Below, piece after piece: positions 10,691 to 22,245 of a DNA stretch of 64,000 bases; the first letter of the stretch is position 1; every line of letters begins with the position of its first letter. The position numbers and the translations under genes were made by a program. Under the pieces are notes generated by a model. The model saw nothing but the letters and a program-made list of their open reading frames with translations. It was not told where the DNA came from and made no database searches. Source of the DNA: Nilaparvata lugens (taxonomy: Eukaryota; Arthropoda; Insecta; Hemiptera; Delphacidae); assembly GCF_014356525.2 (NCBI RefSeq), contig NC_052510.1, positions 57,342,956-57,406,955 of the forward strand, given 5' to 3'.

Positions 10691-12414
10691 ACACTTTGAG
10701 TCATATCAAACATGAATGATACAGAGCGCTGGTCAGTGATAATTTTGAAGAATCTTCCAAGTAAGAAATGTCTCCACTTTTTAAGAGCACACACAATAGC
10801 AAAAGCCTCTTTTTCAATGGATGAATGTTTACGCTCACTATCATTCAGCTTCTGAGAAAAGAATGCTACTGGACGTCCACACTGTGATAGGACAGCTGAA
10901 ATTGAAAAATCAGATGCATCTGTTTCAACTACAAAAGGTTCAAAGTCGTCAATTGTACTAACTACTGCCTTAGAAATCTCAGTTTTGAGTTGATTGAAGT
11001 CAGCTATAGCTTCAGAAGTCAAAGGAAAGGTCTTTGCTGTAAGAAGCCGTTTAGCTTTATCTGAATAATTGGATATCCATTTGGAATAGTGTGCAAACAT
11101 TCCAATTGTTCGCTCAAGAGCCTTTCTATTATCTGGGGGTGGAAGATTGAGCAATGGTTTCAGACGTTCAGGGTCAGGAGAAATTGTCCCATTTTCAATT
11201 TTATAGCCAAGCAAGCTTATTGAAGTAAGTGAATATTTGCTTTTTTCTGTATTGATTGTAAAATTATATTTTTGTACTGCATCTAAGAATTTTTTGAGAT
11301 TCAAATCATGTTCTTTCTGATTCTTACCACATATTGTCACATCATCCAGGTATGCATACGTTTTTTCAAGTTTTTCATTATTATTAACATTATCAATGAC
11401 TCGCTGAAAAGTGGGTACACCATCTGTCAGACCAAAAGCAAGCCTTCGAAATTGATACAAACGGCCACATGCCTCAAATGCAGTGAAAGGTCGATCTTTT
11501 TCTCGTAGGGGTACCTGGTGGTAAGCGCTTTTCAAGTCAATAGTGGTGAATACAGAGTTTTTTGAGACCTTAGAAACAATATCTTCAAGACTAGGGAGGG
11601 GATTTGCGTCAAGATGTGTGTATCGGTTAATAGTTTGATAATAGTCTATTACCATTCGCTTTTTGTGATTTTCGTACTTCACTACAAATGCTTGAGCTCT
11701 CCAGGGAGATCTGCTTTCTTCAATAATTCCATCAGCTAGCAGTTTCTCAATTTCTTTCTCCATGAAACTAGTGTCTTCAAGAGAATGCTTTCGGGATTTA
11801 GTAATTATAGGTTTAATGTCTTTAGTTAAAAACTCAAAAAGTGGTGGAGGTTCTATCTTTGCTGGAGCCAGATAATTGATAGTCAATGGGGGTTTAGTTC
11901 CTCCAAATGAAACTCTAAGTTCAGAGTGTTGATTAAGTAAGTCATGTCCTACAATAACATTAGCACACAAATCAGGCAATACACTGAATTTTGTTTTGGG
12001 GTAATGTTGACCTGAAAATTCTAAATGAGCTACACAATAAAAGGAAATGTTCTTTCTTAGTGATGTTGAAGCCATGGACACTGCACCAGTTGTAGGGTAC
12101 ATTTCAAGTCCACATTTTTTAGCAAAACAGTGTGAAATAAATGTCTCAGAGCTTCCTGTATATATCAAAGCAGAAGTAGGAATGTTGTTTACCTGAGCTT
12201 GTACTGTAGCATTTCCAAGAACAGTAGAGGCTGCAATAAGCGCCGAAGATGAAGAAGTTTTAGTAGATTTGCAGACATTTTTCCAATGACCTATTTTCTG
12301 GCATTTTTCGCATGAGTCATTTAGTGCAGGGCACTGCTGACGTGTTTTATGTCGCTGACGACCACAAAAATAACATTTTTGAAAAGTTGAGCTTCCAGTT
12401 TTTACAGCTGACAA
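10684..12414 (-). pseudogene. pol: Pol fragment: zinc knuckles, protease, RT, partial RNase H; integrase missing
   Basis: An open frame of 576 codons without its own ATG. Two zinc knuckles come first (C14-x2-C17-x4-H22-x5-C28 and C35-x2-C38-x4-H43-x4-C48). The aspartic protease follows, but its catalytic triplet reads YTGSS, with Tyr85 (TAT, 12162-12160) in place of the conserved Asp, so this copy's protease should be inactive. The reverse transcriptase has TTIDLKSAYHQ and an intact YLDD at residues 355-358. RNase H starts well (ETDASD with Asp499, SIEKEA, TDQRS) and breaks off after FMFDMTQ. No integrase is present before the 3' LTR. The frame is long and otherwise intact, so the loss looks recent or this is a non-autonomous form mobilised in trans. 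Confidence 0.9.
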
Positions 12415-13012
12415 ATTGTTTCTTTACATGATTTTCTGAAGAATTATTTGAAGTGGCATTAAGAGTTATTTCAGAAGAGTAAGAAGCTGATTGATTTCTG
12501 GCAGATTCCAAGGCACGTGCTTTTTCAATAGCTTCATCAAGAGTTAGCTTGTCAAACTCCAAAAGTCTCAGTCTTATCTGATGAGAGCTGAGGCCCCGGA
12601 TAAATGAATCACGAATGTATGTTTTCCTATGTGTTTCAGAATCAACATCTGCAAACCCACAATTCTTACTCAGTTGTTGTAAAGCTTGGTTATATTGGTC
12701 AATTGTCTCATCTGAAGACTGTTTTCTAGTTGTCAATTTATGTCTAGCGAATATTTCATTTATTGGTTTTACATATGCAGATTTTAGTGCGTCAATAGCC
12801 GAAGTATATGAATTTTTGTCGGCAATTGTTTGATAAACAGAATGAGATAGAAAGTTGGTAAGCAACCGCAACTTACTTTCATCATCGATGTCTTCTTCGT
12901 CAAAAGATGCGATGAAATTCTCAAAAGTCTTTAGCCAGAAGTTCCATTCTTGTAGAGCTGTTGGAGAATTCGGATCACCATCAAACTTGTCTGGTTTCAA
13001 AAATTTGTCCAT
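12347..13012 (-). CDS. gag: Gag-like protein of the LTR element
   Basis: Structural capsid protein of the retrotransposon, 221 codons, starting with an ATG 154 bases inside the 5' LTR. The start MDKFLKPDKFDG and the following TALQEWNFWLKTFENF match the retrotransposon-capsid pattern seen in Ty3/Gypsy Gag proteins, with a Trp-rich helix followed by a long helical region and TIDQYNQALQQL at about residues 104-115. The last 20-odd residues after NHVKKQF are out of register: the zinc-knuckle part that should end Gag is read in the pol frame, which overlaps by 68 bases and lies +1 relative to gag. Either a programmed frameshift or a one-base indel explains this; the sequence alone cannot tell. Confidence 0.85.
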   Translation of the reverse strand: MDKFLKPDKFDGDPNSPTALQEWNFWLKTFENFIASFDEEDIDDESKLRLLTNFLSHSVYQTIADKNSYTSAIDALKSAYVKPINEIFARHKLTTRKQSSDETIDQYNQALQQLSKNCGFADVDSETHRKTYIRDSFIRGLSSHQIRLRLLEFDKLTLDEAIEKARALESARNQSASYSSEITLNATSNNSSENHVKKQFVSCKNWKLNFSKMLFLWSSAT

Positions 13013-13149
13013 CGTAACGCGAATTTTCAGTTTTCGTATCCAGAAAAGATTTGAAGATTATACATTTGTTGTTGAATAGAAATTGTGAAATAGAGAATAG
13101 AAATTGATTGACTCGTATTTGATAAGATGAATTGATTTGATGATTTTGG

Positions 13150-13165
13150 ATTACTGATCAATAAA
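13150..13165 (-). promoter_or_regulatory. Putative self-primer binding site
   Basis: One base inside the 5' LTR, the minus strand reads TTTATTGATCAGTAAT. It is the exact complement (16/16) of ATTACTGATCAATAAA at 13210-13195 in the LTR, the segment predicted to form the first 16 bases of the transcript. No tRNA 3'-end complement was recognised at the position where a primer site should lie. Tf1 of fission yeast primes reverse transcription with the 5' end of its own mRNA; this layout would allow the same. A simple 16-bp hairpin with a 29-base loop is an alternative reading. Confidence 0.55.
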
Positions 13166-13166
13166 T

Positions 13167-13310
13167 TGTAATGAAAAACCTCTGCATTCTAGGCTTTATT
13201 GATCAGTAATGAATTCATAACTGATTCAAAATTAGAATAAATAGTTCAACATCTGATAACAGAAACATAAGAAGAAAACACTAGTCATATGATGATTCAA
13301 TATCATCACA
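13167..13310 (-). repeat. 5' LTR (element orientation)
   Basis: 144 bp, direct copy of 10468-10611. At 144 bp it is short for Ty3/Gypsy elements. It contains the predicted core promoter (13210-13243) and the 16-base segment complementary to the presumed primer-binding site. Confidence 0.93.
13206..13243 (-). promoter_or_regulatory. Predicted LTR core promoter: TATA-like box and initiator
   Basis: On the minus strand TATTTATTC occupies 13243-13235 and the initiator-like TTCATT places a +1 A at 13210. The TATA-like box then lies at about -33 to -25, the usual spacing. Arthropod initiators resemble TCAKTY, and TCATT fits. Predicted from sequence only. Confidence 0.5.
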
Positions 13311-13315
13311 ATAGT

Positions 13316-13792
13316 CTTATTTATTGGTAGTATTCTCTAAGTTGTATTTTGGCTGTAAGCTTCAATATTAGACAATAATCTTCGATGCAATCCTCCCCTC
13401 CCAAAACTATGTTAGGATCGAGGTCATCAATCATAAACAATCTTACCTGATATAGGAGGGGTTCAAAAATAAAAGTTCAATATATTGTTCAAGTTGATTG
13501 GTAATATTCAACTGAGTCACCTTATCTGTTTGATCGATACGTTCATTATCTTACTTACAACTGTCGATTTTTTCTATGAGTTACTTTTGTTTCATCATAC
13601 TTCTTGCACAATGACTGATTAGTGGGAAGAAATTCAATTTTATTTCTAATTCAAATTCATTAGTGCATTAGATTACTAAATAACTGATAGAATGACTGAT
13701 ATGAATGAGTTTGATTCTTGTACAAATAAACCTCATTTTTCTGTGAAATATCCCGTTAAAGCATACCTATTGTGCACCACTATAATTCTGAA
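13316..13792. other. Gene-free stretch
   Basis: AT-rich flank of the LTR element. The phrase TTTATTGG(T/A)AGTATTC at 13319 also occurs upstream of the element near 9887, hinting at an older local duplication. No exon or element ends supported. Confidence 0.5.
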
Positions 13793-14299
13793 GCCCCGTT
13801 ACAGAAAAGCCGGTTAAATTTTAACCATAATTAATTTCACGAGAGCAAATCAGAGAAGGCCTCTTTGATGAGACGGCTTCTCTGATAGGTTCTCATGGAA
13901 TCAAATCAAATCAAAATCGAATCAAATCAAAATTCACAATACAAACAATTGAGGGTCCTGCCAAACCCAAAGGTATTTCGGCGGGTGCTCAGTTTGTTAC
14001 AAAAAATACGAGTTACAAAGGTAAATAAACTTAGAAAAGACAAATATTACACTTTAAAGATTTTAAAAGAGTATAAGATGAAAGAAAACAAATACAAATT
14101 GCAAAAAGAAAATAAGAAATATACATCAGATTTTGATAGAGAATTAATAAAAAAAAAGGTAAAATAACGAAAATTCATTTGAAAGGAATGAAATAAAAAG
14201 GAAAGGGGAAAAATTGTTTTACACAACAGTAATAATACATTTTTATCGTTGAGGCAAATTAATCACAATTAAAATTCAACCAGCTTTTGTGCAACTGGC
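13793..14299. mobile_element. TTGCACAAAAGCCGGTTAAA-type foldback MITE interrupted by a 356-bp insertion
   Basis: 13793-13900 is the left half and 14257-14299 the right end of a palindromic MITE seen intact at 41661-41809 and 49499-49649 (ends GTTGCACAAAAGCCGG and CCGGCTTTTGTGCAAC). The 356 bp between them (13901-14256) starts with several ATCAAATCAAA units, like the tandem tail of a LINE on the minus strand. The 90-codon frame at 13895-14167 lies inside the insertion, is Lys/Asn-rich and was not recognised. Confidence 0.7.
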
Positions 14300-15185
14300 A
14301 CTGAGAGGAGTTTATTGAAGAACTCTTGGATCAAGGATATTTCTCCTACCAAACTCAAGTCCCATCCATAAATTTCACTCCTAGTATCTGGAAACACTCC
14401 AAGAGCCATGATTTCTCATCAGTTTTTCGACGAATCAATGAAAATTCCGAATGGTTGATTTCCATCGGCTCCATCTGAAAAACTCCGAATTTCCGAAACT
14501 AGTTGAGAGATTTGCAGTAAAAGGAGGAAATTTGAGGATGTCATGAAGGGGGGAGGGGGTTGGTTTCTCCGCCTGGCAACGGAGTAACCCCTGAATTATG
14601 CAGACATCAACGGTTGTCCTATTCTGAGCCTTATCTGAACTTCCGCCTCTCGATGCTGTCATTAGCAGCCAGTGAATTATTCATTTGCTTATCCGACTAT
14701 TCATTCATTCACTCTATGATTCCTCTCGGGTTGACAGATGCTGGCTCCATCTTGTGTCGCAGTCTCTATCTTTTCATTAAGTGAATCAACTGGAGCGCAT
14801 TCCACATTTAGGGCTCGAGACCCACATTTCGACTTTGTCCAAATCCGACCTCACTCAATATCTTCCACTCACTCACTCTCCCTTTATTTCTCTCTCCTTC
14901 TCAATTTCTTAAATCTTCTTAAATCTAAAAATTCGCTGTGCAAGTACTGCGAAATATTTATATATGCCTATTCCCACCTTAGACTCATTCTCGCACACAG
15001 GCAGTAATGCCTCTGCGAGAGTAAATATTTCTTTATATATATATTTGTATATCGTTGTCATTTCTGTGGTGCTGACATTGTCTTATTTTTATTGTAAAGC
15101 GTATTCTTATTTTATGATGTAGGCTACCACTGTGATTGCTTGTAAGACTTGTGAAATAAATAATTTTTGAATGAAAAAAAAATGT
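14300..15185. other. Gene-free stretch
   Basis: Several overlapping short frames (14435-15007) without recognisable protein content. Around 15140-15180 GTGAAATAAATAATTTTTG followed by an A-run resembles a plus-strand transcript or LINE 3' end. Nothing else supported. Confidence 0.45.
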
Positions 15186-15640
15186 TTGTTCCATTTATCT
15201 ATTTTGAATCATTAATGCATTATTGTATTCACTATTACTCATTCTAATATCATCCATCTTATCCATGCATCCCATTTCTAAGATTCAAATCACATATTAA
15301 CATGTTATAATATTCCAAACAGCTCTATTCCATTACAACCCGGTCGTGTGTTAATGGGGAGGATATTATTCCATATCATTCTTAGAGAATCGACAATTAT
15401 TTCTTGAAACACCGCCGATTTATGAAGTTACATTACAATTTCAAATTACTGTTATTCCAATTGCATTTCATCTTTATTTCCATTGATTAATCTTCTATAC
15501 TTTGTAAAATTCGTTGAATAGCATTATCCTCATTATCCTCATATATTATTAGCATTACCCTCATTTAATGTAAAATTAGTGTTTAGGCCAGTAAATACTG
15601 TAACATACTTAAATAAAGAAATCTAATCTAATCTAATCTC
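15186..15640 (+). repeat. LINE-like 3' region, copy 2
   Basis: Uninterrupted relative of 6778-7535. It ends AATAAAGAAATCTAATC with further CTAAT units, a pentamer tail typical of non-LTR retrotransposons, and then runs into CT-rich low-complexity sequence. Comparison with copy 1 defines the extra 350 bp in copy 1. Confidence 0.65.
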
Positions 15641-16015
15641 TCACTCTATCTGTCTCTCTCTCTCTACTAACAAATTTCTATACTATTTTAGGATCTTATT
15701 CTCTCTAATTTCTCTTACTCTCTCTCTATTTAAGGATTGTTTGACCGAGAGGACCTGGAGTCCTAACTCCGCCCCAATAGAGGCAAATAATCAATCAATC
15801 CCCCTCTGTCAACACTACTCTTTCTCTCTCTCGACCCCACTCTTCCACTCTCTCTCACTCTTTCACTGTCTCTCTCTCTCTTACTGTGTCTCCCTCTTTC
15901 TCTCTCCACCACACTCTTCCTCTCTCACACTCTCTCGTTCCCACTCTCTCTCTCTCTCTCTCTCTCTAACTCCCTCTCTCTCGCTCATTCTCTCGACCGC
16001 ACCCTCACTCTCTAA
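15641..16015. repeat. CT-rich low-complexity tract
   Basis: Plus strand is dominated by CTCTCT runs, giving a Ser/Leu-rich frame that is compositional. It follows the pentamer tail of the LINE-like repeat at 15186-15640. Confidence 0.8.
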
Positions 16016-16811
16016 TCACGGCTTTCCAGCTCCGATCTCAATTCAAGCCTCTTATAATTTCCACGCAACTCGGTCTTAAATTAATTAAAAATTAGTGCTG
16101 CCATTGATTTGTTGATGCCAGTAAATCAATTTGACATTCGGATTGAAACTTTCTGTCAAAACGGAAACTCGTTAGCTGCTGCCCTGTTTACTGATTAGAC
16201 CATCAAGCCGGGATTTGCAAATAATTCAGCTACGATTCGGTTTCCCAGAACTTGGCTTCAAAAAAAAAAAATGTTGCAGACGAATTTTTCCGAAACTAAC
16301 TTCCAGGCTAAAGTGGGGAGGAAGTGATTGGGATTAATTGATTCAGGTTCCAAGGAATCAAGTGATAATTAGTGACCTAGTTACTTCTTATTCGCCAAAA
16401 TTAATTATTGTAAAGCAATGAAAGTAAATGTAATTTATTTGCCAACATTAGTTCGTCAATCATTGAAAGTGAATGTAGGTGATTTGATTTTTGATTGAAT
16501 CTCATTAAGAATGGGAGATGTACTGGTTATGAAGATGAACTGCTTGTTACTGAATGAGATATGATTACAACTTATTCAATTCGTACATTTTAGTGAATAA
16601 AATCTTCTGTTAATTCGTTCGCTTCGAAAGATGATGATAAAAGATGAAAATAAATTATTATAATGTTAGAAGATGAATGAAACTCATTTAGAATTTGGAA
16701 GTTTTCTCAATATATCAAGCTTGGAATAAGAGAGTTCCAGTTTTTCTTAAAAAAAATTAAAAAATTTCTATTCGAATTATGAATTTCAACTTAAATTATC
16801 AAACATTATAT
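16016..16811. other. Gene-free stretch
   Basis: Nothing recognised apart from a 13-base A run near 16260 and AT-rich sequence. Confidence 0.5.
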
Positions 16812-17860
<1,049 letters not shown>

Positions 17861-18393
17861 ATAAGCTGCCATATATCATTATCCCATTCCTTTCAGTCAA
17901 CATTGTTCGATTTCGAATACAATGACCTGTTTGTCAATAATATAGGAAGCCTATATTCGAAATGAAGGAATAATTTCAAATTCAAACCTTTTTCATTCAT
18001 TCAACTCACTTACTGGCTGCTCCTTTATCATCCTATGCAATGAATCAAAATCCATATTTACTATCAGAATACATTGATCCAATTCCATGTATGAACAATA
18101 TGTGTGAAAAAATTTTAGACTCACAATATTATATTTATGATCAATTTTGCCCAATTGATATAGTTGATGGAAGAAGAAGTTTATTTTTTGTTGTAATCGG
18201 GAACGTATCTGTTTACTCTTTTTTTAGGGCTACTGATTATTGAAATACAATAGAAAATTCTCAAAAGAATCTTCTATTTTATTGCAAACCCTACTAGTTC
18301 CAACTCTTCAAGAGCCATTTTCAAGTGAATTATACATATGCATCAACCCTTCAAGAGCTATTTTCAAGTCTAATGCATCAATAGTATATTTCG
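17861..18393. other. Gene-free stretch
   Basis: Two frames of 67 and 71 codons around 18040-18455 were examined and not recognised. CTTCAAGAGC(C/T)ATTTTCAAGT occurs twice (about 18306 and 18350). Confidence 0.45.
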
Positions 18394-19380
18394 CACCTAG
18401 GGCCGAAAATGAGACATTTCTGGCTCGAAATCGGTTTTCAAGTCCGAGGCCGTAGGCCGAGGACTAGAAAAGATTGAGAGCCGGAAAAACATTTTTGCCC
18501 ATGGTGAGAACGTTATTTTTCGCCACACAGAAAAATAAACAATATATATATATGAGAATAATTGTCTATTATAAGCACTTCCAAAAGCAAAAGTGGAAGG
18601 TCATAGCTCTAGCAAATCCGAGGTAATCTGAATATCAAGAAATTGTCCAAGTATTTTTATTTTTTATTCTGATTTGTCTAAAATATTACGTAAGAGGTTA
18701 AGTTTATACGTTTTATTCTTTCAAATGACAATAAGATGATATTATTATAAATGTTTAAATTATTGAATGATAAACACAAATAATGAAAAGTTTTTGATCA
18801 GCTGTTATAGCACACTTGAAATTTGGCCAATCTGAATGTCAACGGAAGTTTAGGTTAGAAGTTCTATCCTACTCTGAAAATCGAATTATTTGAATAGTTT
18901 ATAATATATATCTTATCTGTATTTTATTCATCCAAATAAAATGATAGTATATTATTGCAGAATACTTTATCGAATTCTAGAAGCATAAAATGATTCCGTT
19001 TATCCACCATGTTCCATGATAAACGCTGTAACTAGGAGGTTTGAGGTTAGATTCTATTATACTCTGAAAATTGAATTTGAATAGTTTATAATATCTCATT
19101 TGTATTCCATTCATCCAAATAAAATGATAGTATCTTATTGCAAAAACTTTATTCAATTCTAGAAGCATAAACTGATTCCGTTTCATAAACTATTTTGTAA
19201 ACACGTTCACATCAAATCAGAATCAGCTGATTTCAAGGTTATTTTACAGCCCTAGGGCCGTAAAAATTTTACCGGCCTGGTCAGAAAACAATCACTTTCG
19301 GCCTCCATATGACGCACGTAAACCAGCTCATTACATCCAAGTGGGGCGAAAACTAATATTTGACCCATGGTCACCATTGG
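18394..19380. repeat. Repeat-derived segment with a 150-bp direct duplication
   Basis: 18850-19003 and 19035-19187 are diverged direct copies sharing GAATAGTTTATAATAT, CATCCAAATAAAATGATAGT and ATTCTAGAAGCATAAA. CTAGGGCCG occurs on both outer sides (near 18400 and 19252), next to GC-richer blocks that look like element edges. No transposase recognised. Confidence 0.55.
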
Positions 19381-20470
19381 ACATCCGATCACAACAATAA
19401 TTCTGCATAGTATCTGCAGTCGTTAATCTGAGTCAAGTGCATAAAAACCGCCCAAATTCGACCAGTTTTGGGTCTCAGCGTGAATAAATTAGAGCCAGAA
19501 CTTATCCTCGCCTCGATGTTTGAAAAAGACTCAACCCCAAATAGGACGGCGAGTGTTTGTATAGCAAGCAGCCGGCCAAAACCAAAAAGGATACAGAACA
19601 CTCTGTCGGGAAGGGCTGTAAATTAAGAGCTTAGGCAGCAGAGAGTATAGAATGAAATTCTATATCTATACACTCTATGTTCTCTGTGAGGCTGAGGCCA
19701 ACTTTCAGACTCGTCTCGGCTTATGGTTTCCAGTCCGGTTATGCTGCACAACTGCGTCACACGACTTGATGCGTTATTTATGCGATTTCGTATCGAAAAC
19801 TGGCGAAATAAAGTCTTCGACCGCAGAAAACAACTTGTCTGCCAGGCTATAATTCTGGAATTAATACATTCGGCAACTAAGTTACGGTCGTAATTTTAGG
19901 GAGGAGTTGGGACACTGGAGTAAATAACTCCGAAATAATACATTCGAGAAGTTGGAGTGTATTATTCCGGAATAATATATTGGAAAAGTGATTCCTGGTC
20001 ATAATTCCAGTTGTGGACAGGGAACTATGAGAAAACTGGATCTGTTCAGAGTGATATTTTGAGTTTTCAAGTTGGCTGGCTGAGTTGTTTTACGGCTCTG
20101 CAGTGAGAAATTCTATAATGCCAATAACCTGGTTTATGAAATTTGTAATTTATTTCCAAAAAAACATTAGAAACAAATAAAAAGAAAAACAATAAATTAA
20201 CTTACAGCATTTGCATGCATATATATCACAAGTTGATGTTAAATATAGGTATAAGGTTGTCAACAAAGTTCCCTCAACATATAGATAGCTACACATATAT
20301 TATAATGTTTCAAAGTGTCGAGTTCGGCTTTCAATAGTTTAACAACAGAAAAGCAGAACTGGATAGAAGGGAAATATATTGTCAATTTCAGGATTCAAAT
20401 GATTTTTTGTTTCAGCGTTGAATTGGTGATTTGGTGGCATATGATACCAAAGATAGGTACTATAATCAGA
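19381..20470. other. Gene-free stretch
   Basis: Short frames on both strands at 19389-19852 were not recognised. AATAATACATTCG/ATATATTGG phrases recur at 19850-19985. No element ends supported. Confidence 0.45.
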
Positions 20471-20477
20471 TACCTAC

Positions 20478-20615
20478 AGCTATGTACCTACTATAGAGAT
20501 ACCTACTATAATCATGTACCTACTATAGAGATACCTACTATAATCATGTACCTACTATAGAGATACCTACTATAATCATGTACCTACTATAGAGATACCT
20601 ACTATAGAGATACCT
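20478..20615. repeat. 32-bp tandem repeat
   Basis: About four units of a 32-bp repeat made of two half-units, GTACCTACTATAGAGATACC and TACTATAATCAT. The half-unit structure shows an older 16-bp-like duplication inside each unit. The 81-codon frame crossing it is an artefact. Confidence 0.9.
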
Positions 20616-20869
20616 GATATAATCTCTTTGGATTTTCATAATCTGGAAGAGTTTAGACACTGGTTAGGTGGAATCTATGATTCACCAATATTGTTTCATA
20701 CAACCTGTATCTCAGAATGTATTCCCTTAGTCTCGTTAAACACACTTTGATCTTTGATTGATTGATTGAAAATTCAATCAGTCTCTAGTGTATGGAGTCT
20801 CACTAGTGAAAAATCTTGATTTTTTGAACGATTTCCATTGTTTAATACAAAATTAATCGTAGTTGGATC

Positions 20870-20871
20870 AG

Positions 20872-20921
<50 letters not shown>

Positions 20922-20922
20922 G
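20870..20922. repeat. (AAT)n microsatellite
   Basis: About 17 ATA/AAT units immediately followed by AAGTTTATTCC. On the minus strand this would be the 3' tail of the LINE-like remnant at 20922-21420. Confidence 0.9.
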
Positions 20923-21420
20923 TTTATTCCTTCAAGTATACAGAATATACAATTGAAAACATCAGCCATGAATTAAATTAAGATCTAAAAAAAACACGTC
21001 GATTCCTTGAATTCCATGCACTATAATACGAATATTACTTTCAAGTATAATGTCAATAGCAAATATGAATATATATTTTGAAATAATTGTTAAATATCTC
21101 TTCATCCATATCAAAATACTCAGCTAGTGAATAAAGAGAATTCTCCTTTAGAAGCATTTTTAATCTATTCTTGAAGTCATTAAATGACTTCAATAAATTT
21201 TATTGTTGGATATTTTTAAAGAAATTAACTTTGAACTTTTCTGAACTCTATTAAGTCTGGTATAGGGCACATCAATGTGTTGATAAAATAACAGGCATTT
21301 TTAGCAGGATGACTGTACTTAACACTGAAAACACCGATGTATTCTATATAAGAGTTCTTGGACTCCCATATGACTGTATATTTTATTCTTAGATTATTTT
21401 GAACTGGTTTTTCTTATTTT
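20922..21420 (-). pseudogene. Probable LINE reverse-transcriptase C-terminal remnant
   Basis: On the minus strand, decayed translation from about 21420 to 21080 yields YNLRIKYTVIWESKNS, then VKYSHPAKNACYFINTL and, in another frame, FNDFKNRLKMLLKENSLYSL. A TRxKYNLRIP-type stretch followed by FKxxLKxxLLxxxFYS is characteristic of the last domain of many arthropod LINE reverse transcriptases. Stops and frame changes show it is dead. The (AAT)n run next to it fits the 3' end. Confidence 0.5.
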
Positions 21421-21663
21421 AACCATATTGACTGGACCTTGTTTGGAACTGTGTTCGTATAGTAATGATTATTTGAATAATTAATCTTCTAGGTTTACTT
21501 TGGATGTAGTTATTTTTGTGTAAATTATTGTAAATATGTAACAATACAGTTGTGTTGTGAGTGATGTTGTGGTACATTTCCATAATGAAAACACAAATTT
21601 AAATTATTGTCAACCACTTTTTATTAATATAATATAGATTATTATTTATTTATTATTATATAT

Positions 21664-22163
21664 AGCTAATTTGAATTTGTGTTTCCATTAATGAAAACAA
21701 TATAAAAACTTGTAGTACCCTTTATTAAAAACTTCCAAATATTTGAACGAATAGTTTTGGAATTCAACTAGTTAATTAAGAAATAATTCTTTCAACTTGA
21801 AAATGACCTAAGTTATGGTAGTTGAAATATTTTGAAGTTTCCAATAATAAAGGGTACTACAAGTTTCTATATTGATTTTATCAATTTGTACAAAAGTCGC
21901 CCATATAAGTGAAGCTAATTTGAATTTGTGTTTCCATTAATGAAAACAATATAAAAACTTGTAGTACCCTTTATTAAAAACTTCCAAATATTTGAACGAA
22001 TAGTTTTGGAATTCAAACTAGTTAATTAAGAAATAATTTCTTTCAACTTGAAAATGACCTAAGTTATGGTAGTTGAAATATTTTGAAGTTTCCAATAATA
22101 AAGGGTACTACAAGTTTCTATATTGATTTTATCAATTTGTACAAAAGTCGCCCATATAAGTGA
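21664..22163. mobile_element. Tandem pair of 249-bp foldback elements
   Basis: 21664-21912 and 21913-22163 are almost identical direct copies. Each has inverted ends with ACTTGTAGTACCCTTTA and TAAAGGGTACTACAAGT, and ends with CCCATATAAGTGAAG, a phrase also next to the related foldbacks at 9.3 and 57.5 kb. High identity suggests a recent tandem duplication. Confidence 0.8.
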
Positions 22164-22245
22164 AGTGTTTTTATGTTTGTGTTCATATACGTATACCGTA
22201 CATACTTTCAATCACATTACCGTAACCTTTATTCTTCTGACTTAT

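Larger units (their letters stand above)
10468..13310 (-). mobile_element. Short Ty3/Gypsy-type LTR retrotransposon, integrase-deleted, 5-bp TSD
   Basis: A 2,843-bp element bounded by two 144-bp LTRs differing at 2 positions and flanked by ATAGT at 10463-10467 and 13311-13315. On the minus strand the order is: LTR, a putative self-complementary primer-binding site, a 150-base leader, gag (13012-12347), pol with zinc knuckles, protease, reverse transcriptase and part of RNase H (12414-10684), the last codons of pol, a polypurine tract, and LTR. Integrase and the RNase H C-terminus are missing. A Ty3/Gypsy assignment follows from the pol order and RT motifs; a CsRn1-like clade is possible from the wording around the RT, but was not tested. 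Confidence 0.93.

Noticed and set aside
20478..20615. Possible CRISPR-like array
   Set aside because: 32-bp units are contiguous without variable spacers; plain tandem repeat in eukaryotic sequence.
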